Below, piece by piece: positions 58,381 through 64,000 of a stretch of 64,000 bases of DNA; within the stretch, counting starts at the first letter, position 1; the number at the start of each line of letters is the position of its first letter. Position numbers and translations under genes: made by a program. The stretch covers positions 744,001-808,000 of the forward strand of contig NZ_BMQF01000001.1 in NCBI RefSeq assembly GCF_014647975.1, in the 5' to 3' direction. The notes below the pieces were generated by a model. The model saw only the letters and a list, made by a program, of their open reading frames with translations. It searched no databases and had not been told where the DNA came from. Origin of the DNA: Streptomyces fumigatiscleroticus. GTDB lineage: Bacteria; Actinomycetota; Actinomycetes; Streptomycetales; Streptomycetaceae.

Positions 58381-59154
58381 GTGCGAAGGATTCATGTCAT
58401 CGGTATCGGCGCGGGCGACCCCGACCAGCTGACCCTCCAGGCGGTCAGGGCGCTGCGGAGCACGGACGTGTTCTTCGTCCTGGACAAGGGCGAGGTCAAG
58501 TCGGACCTGGTGCGGCTGCGCCGGGACATGCTGGAGACGCACATACCGGAGGGCACCTACCGCGTCGTCGAGGCCCGGGACCCGGAGCGGGACCGCGGCG
58601 CGGGCGGCGCGGCGTACTCCCCCGCGGTCGGGGACTGGCGCAGCGCCCGGGCCGGGATCTACGAGCGGCTGATCGCCGAGGAGCTGGGCGAGGACGAGAG
58701 CGGCGCGTTCCTGGTCTGGGGCGACCCGGCGCTGTACGACAGCACGATCGGAATCCTGGAGGAGGTCCTCGCCCGGGGGGCGGTGGTCTTCGAGTACGAC
58801 GTCGTGCCGGGCATCTCCAGCGTCTCGGCGCTCGTCGCCCGGCACCGGACGGGGCTCAACCGGGTCGCCCGGCCCGTGCAGATCACCACCGGCCGGCGGC
58901 TCGCCGAGGGTTTCCCGGAGGGGGTGGACGACGTGGTGGTGATGCTCGACGCGCACCAGACCTTCCGGCACTACGCCGACCAGGACCTCGACATCTACTG
59001 GGGCGCCTACATAGGCACCCCGGACGAGATCCTCGCCTCCGGCCCTATCGCCGAGACCGCGCCGCGCATCGAGCGGCTGCGCGCCGAGGCCCGCGAGCGC
59101 AAGGGCTGGATCATGGACACGTATCTGCTGCGGCGGAACCCGGGGAACCGCTAG
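58381..59154 (+). CDS. cobF: Precorrin-6A synthase (deacetylating)
   Basis: 257 aa from GTG 58381. SAM-dependent tetrapyrrole methylase fold: RRIHVIGIGAGDPDQLTLQA, VFFVLDKGEVKSDLVRLRRD, GAFLVWGDPALYDSTIGILE, YDVVPGISSVSALVARHRTG. CobF methylates C1 of precorrin-5 and removes the acetyl group in aerobic cobalamin synthesis. GTG is 6 nt after CAGACT, consistent with a leaderless mRNA. cobK, acting on the CobF product, lies 2.5 kb away on the opposite strand, so the two steps are linked genetically but not in one operon. Confidence 0.93.
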   Translation: MRRIHVIGIGAGDPDQLTLQAVRALRSTDVFFVLDKGEVKSDLVRLRRDMLETHIPEGTYRVVEARDPERDRGAGGAAYSPAVGDWRSARAGIYERLIAEELGEDESGAFLVWGDPALYDSTIGILEEVLARGAVVFEYDVVPGISSVSALVARHRTGLNRVARPVQITTGRRLAEGFPEGVDDVVVMLDAHQTFRHYADQDLDIYWGAYIGTPDEILASGPIAETAPRIERLRAEARERKGWIMDTYLLRRNPGNR

Positions 59155-59280
59155 CCAGGCCCTGTCGTCGAACTCCCGCCTGCCTGGCGACGCCTGGCAG
59201 GCACGCTCGCCGCGTCGCGGCGGCACCCGGGCGGACCGTCCCCGCATGCGCCGATAGGCCACCGGTGTGATCGTGACCTG

Positions 59281-61359
59281 GTGACAGTCGCCGAGGAAAC
59301 GCACCCGCCCGCCGCCGCCCAGCCGCCCGTGCTGGACGTCCGCCGCCGCAACGTCGTGTTCGTCACGATCGTGCTGGGGATGCTGCTCGCCGCCCTCGAC
59401 CAGACGATCGTGGGCACGGCCCTGCCGACGATCGTCTCGGACCTGGGCGGTGCCGCGCACATGTCGTGGGTGGTCACGTCGTACCTGCTCGCCGAGACCG
59501 TCGCCACGGTGCTGGTCGGCAAGTTCGGCGACCTGTTCGGCCGCAAGGTGGTCTTCCAGATCTCGGCGATCGTGTTCATCGTGGGCTCGTTCCTGTGCGG
59601 GCTGGCCACGAACATGCCGCTGCTGATCGCCTGGCGGGCGATGCAGGGCATCGGCGCGGGCGGTCTGATGGTGACGTCGATGGCGCTGATCGCCGATGTC
59701 ATCCCGCTGCGCGAGCGCGGCAAGTACCAGGGCGCCATCGGTGCCGTCTTCGGGGTGGCCACGGTCATCGGGCCGCTGCTCGGCGGCCTGTTCACCGACC
59801 ACCTGACCTGGCGCTGGGCGTTCTACGTCAATGTCCCCATCGCGATCGTCGTCGTGATCGCCGCCGCCCGCACCATCCCGGTGGTGAAGTCGGCCTCCCG
59901 GCCCGTCATCGACTATCTGGGCATCGCCCTCGTCGCCGTCGGCGCCAGCGCGCTGATCCTGGCGACGAGCTGGGGCGGCAACGAGTACGCGTGGGGTTCG
60001 CCCGTCATCATCGGCCTGTTCGCCGGCGGTGTGGTGGCGCTGGCGCTGTTCTGCCGGGCGGAGACCCGGGCGGCCGAACCGATGCTGCCGATGCGGCTGT
60101 TCACCAATCCGGTGTTCACGGTCTGCTCGGTCCTCAGCTTCATCGTCGGCTTCGCGATGCTCGGCGCGATGACCTACCTGCCGAGCTATCTCCAGTACGT
60201 CGACGGCGACTCGGCCACGGTCTCCGGTGTGCGGACGCTGCCGCTGGTGGGCGGGCTGCTGCTGGCGTCGATCTTCAGCGGCAACACGGTCAGCAAGACC
60301 GGGCGGTACCGGCTGTTCCCGATCGTCGGGGCCCTGGTGATGGGTTGCGGGCTGTACCTGATGTCCCTGATGGGGCCGTCCACCGGCGTCTGGCTGGAGT
60401 CGCTGTACATGTTCGTGCTCGGCACCGGCATCGGCCTGTGCATGCAAGTGCTGACGATCGCCGTGCAGAACACCGTCGACTACACCGACCTGGGCACCGC
60501 GACCTCGGGCGTCACGTTCTTCCGCACGCTGGGCAGTTCCTTCGGCACCGCCGTCTTCGGCACGATCTACGCCAACTCCCTCGGGCCCAACCTCCGTGAC
60601 GGGATCGCCACGGCGGCGCGGACCGGCGCCGCGGACCCGGCCGTGATCTCCCGGGCCGCCACCAGCCCGGAGGGGGTGCACGGGCTGCCGGCGGCCGCGG
60701 CCGGCCCGGTCGTCGGCGCCTACGCCGACACCCTCCAGACCGTTTTCCTGTGGACGGTGCCGGTCGCGGCGCTCGGCTTCGCCGTCGCCCTCTTCCTCAA
60801 GCAGGTCCCGTTGCGCGACAGCGCGCGGATGGGCTCCACCGATCTGGGCGAGGGGTTCGCCTCGCCGCACGACGGGAACGCGCAGCGGGCGCTGGAGACG
60901 GCCGTCGGAAAGATCATCGGCAGTACGGACCTGGGCACCGCGCGGCGGATCGTGGCGTCCTCCGACACCCGGCTCGACCTCGCGGGCGCCTGGGCGGTGA
61001 TGCAGGTCGAGCTGCACACGCGGCTGGTGGGCCACGCGAGCCTGGGGCTGATCGCCGCCCGGCACCGGCTGCCGCCGGAGGTCCTGCTGCCGGTCTTCGA
61101 CCGGATGACGCAGGAGGGCTTCCTGACCCGTGACGGCTCCCTGCTCTCGCACACCCCGGCGGGCGCCCGCGAGGCCACGGTCATCGGCCGGGCCTGGGCC
61201 GCCTGGCTGGAGGACCGGGTGCGGCAGGACGTCGGCCGTCCCGGGGGCCGTGACCTGCGCGCGGCCGTCGACACGATCTCCAAGCGCCTGCTGGTGGAGG
61301 ACCTGAGCAACGACGTACCGGCCCGGCCACGGGAGCCGGCCACGACCGGGGCACACTGA
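59281..61359 (+). CDS. DHA2-type (14-TM) MFS drug exporter with a C-terminal winged-helix-like extension
   Basis: 692 aa. Residues 20-515 are an EmrB/QacA-type exporter: [20 protein letters not shown] in TM1 (motif D1), [20 protein letters not shown] loop, [40 protein letters not shown] (motif C), ending in the TM followed by [14 protein letters not shown]. Residues about 545-690 are soluble and helical: [60 protein letters not shown], resembling a MarR-like wing and helix set. GTG 59281 is assumed. No regulator gene adjoins it. Substrates unknown. Confidence 0.9.
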   Translation: MTVAEETHPPAAAQPPVLDVRRRNVVFVTIVLGMLLAALDQTIVGTALPTIVSDLGGAAHMSWVVTSYLLAETVATVLVGKFGDLFGRKVVFQISAIVFIVGSFLCGLATNMPLLIAWRAMQGIGAGGLMVTSMALIADVIPLRERGKYQGAIGAVFGVATVIGPLLGGLFTDHLTWRWAFYVNVPIAIVVVIAAARTIPVVKSASRPVIDYLGIALVAVGASALILATSWGGNEYAWGSPVIIGLFAGGVVALALFCRAETRAAEPMLPMRLFTNPVFTVCSVLSFIVGFAMLGAMTYLPSYLQYVDGDSATVSGVRTLPLVGGLLLASIFSGNTVSKTGRYRLFPIVGALVMGCGLYLMSLMGPSTGVWLESLYMFVLGTGIGLCMQVLTIAVQNTVDYTDLGTATSGVTFFRTLGSSFGTAVFGTIYANSLGPNLRDGIATAARTGAADPAVISRAATSPEGVHGLPAAAAGPVVGAYADTLQTVFLWTVPVAALGFAVALFLKQVPLRDSARMGSTDLGEGFASPHDGNAQRALETAVGKIIGSTDLGTARRIVASSDTRLDLAGAWAVMQVELHTRLVGHASLGLIAARHRLPPEVLLPVFDRMTQEGFLTRDGSLLSHTPAGAREATVIGRAWAAWLEDRVRQDVGRPGGRDLRAAVDTISKRLLVEDLSNDVPARPREPATTGAH

Positions 61360-61387
61360 CGACCGTCCCCGCCCGGGCCGTTCACCG

Positions 61388-61633
61388 CGGGCCTCGCCGC
61401 CCAGCGGTTCGCCGCCGCCTCACCGCCCGGGGCTTCGCCGCGGCCTCACCCTCCGGACGGTTCGCCCCGGCCTCGCCGCCCGGGGGATCGCCGCCGCCTC
61501 ACCCTCCGGGCCGTTCGCCGCCTCGCCGCGTCGGCAAGACCGTGCGCCTCCGTCAGGGTGCGCCGCGGCGGCGAGACCGTGCGCCTGCGTCATGGTGCGC
61601 CCGCGAGACCGCGCGCCTGCGTCACGGTGCGCC
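61388..61633. repeat. Degenerate intergenic repeats before cobK end
   Basis: First part: irregular copies of TTCGCCGCCGCCTCACC-type units. Second part: three copies of GAGACCGTGCGCCTGCGTCA followed by GGTGCGCC-type sequence, with the CGTCA core at about 61551, 61588 and 61620 (spacing 37 and 32). The last copy runs into the cobK stop codon. Confidence 0.7.
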
Positions 61634-62368
61634 GAGGTGCAGCCGTTCCAGGGCGCCCGCCACGTCGGGCACCTCGGTCACGCCCGCCGGGAGCGGTGGG
61701 CGGCGGACGATCACGACCGGCAGGCCGAGCTGCCGTGCGGCGGTGAGCTTGGCGGACGTGGCGTCCCCTCCGCTGTCCTTGGTCACCAGCACGTCGACGC
61801 GGTGCTCGCGCAGCAGCGCCGCCTCGTCGGCCGGTGTGAACGGCCCGCGTGCCAGCAGCACGTGCGTGTCCGGCGGCATCGGCGGCTCGGGCGGCTCCAC
61901 CGACCGCACGACGAAGTGGAGGTGCGTCAGATGCGCGAAGGCGGCCAGTCCCAGGCGACCGGTGGTCAGGAACACCCGGCGGCCCAGGCCAGGCAGCACG
62001 TCCGCGGCCTCGTCGAGTGAGGCGACCGCATGCCAGCGGTCCCCGGGGCCGGGCCGCCAGCCGGGGCGCCGCAGCACCACCGCGGGCACGCCGGTCGCGG
62101 CGGCGGCCCGGGCCGCGTTGGCGGTGATGGACGCGGCGAAGGGGTGCGTGGCGTCGACGAGGGCGCTCACGCGCTGCCCGCGCAGCCAGTCGGCCAGCCC
62201 GGCCGCCCCGCCGAATCCGCCGATGCGCACCTCGCCCGGGAGGGAACCCGGCCGGGACACGCGCCCGGCCAGCGAGGTGGTGACGCGCACGCCGGGGCGG
62301 GCCGTCAGCTCGGCGGCCAGCCGGCGGGCCTCCGCGGTACCGCCGAGGATCAGGACATGGGGGGACAT
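61622..62368 (-). CDS. cobK: Precorrin-6A reductase
   Basis: 248 aa. SPHVLILGGTAEARRLAAEL at the N-terminus (NADPH site), ALVDATHPFAASITANAARA, RVFLTTGRLGLAAFAHLTHL, DVLVTKDSGGDATSAKLTAA (the TKxSGG motif of CobK/CbiJ). Reduces precorrin-6A to dihydro-precorrin-6A with NADPH, the step after CobF. Its stop lies inside a degenerate repeat. The TauE-type gene ends 30 bp upstream, so cobK may be cotranscribed behind it. Confidence 0.93.
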   Translation of the reverse strand: MSPHVLILGGTAEARRLAAELTARPGVRVTTSLAGRVSRPGSLPGEVRIGGFGGAAGLADWLRGQRVSALVDATHPFAASITANAARAAAATGVPAVVLRRPGWRPGPGDRWHAVASLDEAADVLPGLGRRVFLTTGRLGLAAFAHLTHLHFVVRSVEPPEPPMPPDTHVLLARGPFTPADEAALLREHRVDVLVTKDSGGDATSAKLTAARQLGLPVVIVRRPPLPAGVTEVPDVAGALERLHLGAP

Positions 62369-62398
62369 GTGGCCGAGGGTACGCGGACCGGCGGCCGG

Positions 62399-63163
62399 TC
62401 AGCGCAGCAGCAGCTGCAAGGCGCCCAGCACCGTCGCCGCGATCACCAACTGCTCGAACAGTCGCTGGTTGATGCGGTTCACGGCCCATTTGCCGATCAA
62501 CGCACCGGGCACGACGAACACCATGAGTGCCGCGTCAAGGACCAGCGACCGCCCGTCGATCAGCCCCAGACCGGCGCTGAACGGCAGCTTGGAGACGTTG
62601 ACGACGAGGAAGAAGAACGCCGACGTGCCCAGGAAGCCCAGTTTCCTGAAGCCCGCGGACAGCAGGTACATCGACATCACCGGGCCGCCCGCGTTGGCGA
62701 CCATGGTCGTGAAGCCGCCCAGCACGCCGTACGAGCGGGCCTTGACGCGGCCCGCCCGGGTGGTGCCGCCGTCCGGCCCTTGACCCGCGTCGGCCGTCCG
62801 CCGCCGCCACACCGTCACCGCGGCCATCACCAGCAGGATCGCGCCGATCGACGTGCGTACGACCCCGTCGTCCGCCCACACCAGGAACAGCGTGCCGAGG
62901 ACCACACCGGCCGCGACCGCCGGGAACAGCCGCCACAGCGTGGGCCAGTGGGCGTGCCGCCGGTAGGTGAGGACGGCCAGTACGTCACCGGCGATCAGCA
63001 CCGGCAGCAGTACGCCGGTGGAGGCGCGGGCGGGCAGCACCGCCGCGAAGATCGCGAGGCTGACCGTGTTGGCCCCGCTCACGGCGGTCTTGGAGAAGCC
63101 GACGAGCAGGGCCGCGAAGGCGAGCGCGGCGAACTCCCAGCCGGTGAGGTGCCACAGCGTCAT
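62399..63163 (-). CDS. TauE/SafE (TSUP) family membrane permease
   Basis: 254 aa, seven to eight hydrophobic segments: EFAALAFAALLVGFSKTAVS, VLLPVLIAGDVLAVLTYRRH, ILLVMAAVTVWRRR, VLGGFTTMVANAGGPVMSMY (family motif), FFFLVVNVSKLPFSAGLGLI. TSUP proteins export sulfite, sulfoacetate or related anions. ATG 63163 overlaps the stop of a 26-aa upstream ORF (ATGA), so translation is probably coupled to it. Precedes cobK by 30 bp on the same strand. Confidence 0.9.
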   Translation of the reverse strand: MTLWHLTGWEFAALAFAALLVGFSKTAVSGANTVSLAIFAAVLPARASTGVLLPVLIAGDVLAVLTYRRHAHWPTLWRLFPAVAAGVVLGTLFLVWADDGVVRTSIGAILLVMAAVTVWRRRTADAGQGPDGGTTRAGRVKARSYGVLGGFTTMVANAGGPVMSMYLLSAGFRKLGFLGTSAFFFLVVNVSKLPFSAGLGLIDGRSLVLDAALMVFVVPGALIGKWAVNRINQRLFEQLVIAATVLGALQLLLR

Positions 63164-63240
63164 CGGGTGCTCAGTGCCATCGGGTGCTCAGTCTCATCAG
63201 GGCTCAGTCTCATCAGGTGCTCAGTGTCATCGGTGTTCAT
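63160..63240 (-). CDS. 26-aa upstream ORF coupled to the TauE-type permease gene
   Basis: ATG 63240 to TGA 63160; the peptide begins MNTDDTEHLMRLSPDETEHP and ends MALSTR. The TGA overlaps the permease ATG as ATGA. A possible -10 TAGCAT lies about 10 nt before the ATG on the minus strand. Most of the ORF is a 17-bp tandem repeat, so its sequence is not conserved-looking, but the exact stop-start overlap suggests a translational control ORF. Confidence 0.5.
   Translation of the reverse strand: MNTDDTEHLMRLSPDETEHPMALSTR
63161..63240. repeat. 17-bp tandem repeat at the TauE-type gene start
   Basis: Units CATCGGGTGCTCAGTGC-like begin at 63161, 63178, 63195 (16 bp), 63211 and 63228 (decayed). 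Each unit carries a CAT, giving an ATG on the minus strand; the first is the permease start codon. Confidence 0.9.
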
Positions 63241-63381
63241 GCGGACACCGATGCTATGTGCACCGACCCGATGCCCGTAAGCAGCGTCTCACCAGGTGAC
63301 TCGCGCACGGCCGCCGCCGGACGCCCGCGGGGCCATCCGGCCGCGCCCGCCCCGCCTCGTCCCGCCCCGCCCCGCCCCGCC

Positions 63382-64000
63382 TCAGCCGGCGTACCGCGTC
63401 CGCAGCTCCCGCTTCAGGACCTTCATGCTCGGCCCGAGCGGCAGCGCGTCCGTGAACTCCACGCGCCGCGGGTACTTGTGCTTGCCGAGGTGCTGCTTGG
63501 ACCACTCGGTGAGGCCGGCGGCCTCGCAGGCGGCGCCGGGAGCGGGCACGACCACCGCGCACACCTCCTCGCCGTGCAGCTCGTCCGGCAGGCCGATCAC
63601 GGCGACCTGGGCGACGCCGGGGTGGCGCATCAGAACCTCCTCGACCTCGCGCGGATAGACGTTGTAGCCACCGCGGATGATGACGTCCTTCTTGCGGTCG
63701 ACGATCGTCAGGAAGCCCTCGTCGTCCTTGGTGCCGAGGTCCCCGGTGCGGAACCAGCCGTCGACCAGTGCCTCGGCGGTGGCCTCGGGGCGGCCGAGAT
63801 AGCCGGAGAAGACGTTGTGGCCGCGGACGACGACCTCGCCCAGCTCGCCCGGCGGCAGCAGCTCGATGCGCTCGTCGAGCTCGGCGCGGGCGATCTCCAC
63901 GTCGACGCCCCACAGCGGATGCCCGATGGTGCCGGGCTTCGCGCCGAACACCGGCTGGTTCACGGCCGCCGCCGGAGAGGTCTCCGACAGCCCGTACCCC
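63382..64000 (-). CDS. AMP-dependent acyl-CoA synthetase/ligase, C-terminal part (gene runs off the window)
   Basis: About 206 codons of the C-terminus, open to the window end. Begins in frame with YGLSETSPAAAV (A5 region), then FRTGDLGTKDDEGFLTIVDR, KKDVIIRGGYNVYPREVEEV (hinge and A8), HPGVAQVAVIGLPDELHGEE and the A10 Lys region PLGPSMKVLKRELRTRYAG. This is the FadD/long-chain or aromatic acyl-CoA ligase type, which activates carboxylates through an acyl-adenylate. The downstream 130 bp to the leader ORF contain GC-rich runs but no gene. Confidence 0.92.
   Translation of the reverse strand, partial: GYGLSETSPAAAVNQPVFGAKPGTIGHPLWGVDVEIARAELDERIELLPPGELGEVVVRGHNVFSGYLGRPEATAEALVDGWFRTGDLGTKDDEGFLTIVDRKKDVIIRGGYNVYPREVEEVLMRHPGVAQVAVIGLPDELHGEEVCAVVVPAPGAACEAAGLTEWSKQHLGKHKYPRRVEFTDALPLGPSMKVLKRELRTRYAG

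Overview
The window is chromosomal DNA of a high-GC actinomycete, almost certainly a Streptomyces. The support is very high GC with G/C-ending codons, GTG starts, probable leaderless genes, a single TTA codon found in a scan of every gene, monomeric isocitrate dehydrogenase, and three copies of a Streptomyces-style intergenic repeat. No phage genes, transposases, integrases or CRISPR arrays were seen.

Layout. (1) 1-3.9 kb: end of icd, an N-formylglutamate amidohydrolase-family gene, a cytochrome P450. (2) 3.95-12.45 kb: a peptidase and signalling block. An S8 subtilisin, a sigma factor and a small acidic repeat protein form one minus-strand operon joined by 4-bp overlaps, divergent from a large TPR-CHAT (caspase-like) protein. 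Next comes an AAA/LuxR regulator divergent from an astacin-like protein whose catalytic Glu is replaced by Gln. The two divergent promoter regions share the same 33-bp bipartite motif, so the blocks look like one regulon; the sigma gene also carries the only TTA (bldA) codon. (3) 12.5-16.7 kb: two class-C flavin monooxygenases and a glutathionyl-hydroquinone-reductase-like gene, each unit preceded by a short leader ORF with an R-x-H-I-D-L core, typical of sulfur attenuation leaders. (4) 17.08-17.15 kb: tRNA-Pro(GGG); an identical copy lies at 57.56-57.63 kb in the same orientation.

(5) 17.3-37.4 kb: a large catabolic cluster: TPP enzyme, Ldh2-type dehydrogenase, amidohydrolase, LhgO-type oxidase, two aldehyde dehydrogenases, two VOC proteins, FAH hydrolase, alpha/beta hydrolase, MetE-like protein, LysR regulator, ribose-type ABC importer, carboxymuconolactone-decarboxylase-like protein, cupin and a BASS permease. 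Inverted repeats of fixed geometry (GCGCAA-N7-TTGCGC type) lie in four of its promoter regions. (6) 37.6-49.4 kb: an aromatic-acid MFS porter, a meta-cleavage operon (extradiol dioxygenase, GalD tautomerase, GalC aldolase, and a galB hydratase reduced to a remnant by internal deletion), its GntR regulator, then an inositol-type set (two Gfo/Idh dehydrogenases, an IolE-like protein, an ABC importer). Three promoters share TTGACA -35 boxes built into TTGTCAACAA-like operators. (7) 49.5-54.0 kb: aldo-keto reductase and a quercetinase (queD) operon with two tiny XapX membrane proteins, a decarboxylase-type amidohydrolase and an esterase, divergent from a MarR regulator with two palindromic operators. 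A plausible route runs from quercetin to a depside, then protocatechuate plus a trihydroxybenzoate, feeding ring cleavage in region 6.

(8) 54.0-64 kb: about 800 bp of non-coding nested repeats, a CynX-type MFS, an F420-type LLM oxidoreductase, the second tRNA-Pro, DUF309, cobF, a 14-TM drug exporter with a C-terminal winged-helix-like extension, cobK, a TauE/SafE permease behind a coupled leader ORF, and the C-terminal part of an acyl-CoA ligase. All functions are assigned from sequence motifs and context alone.
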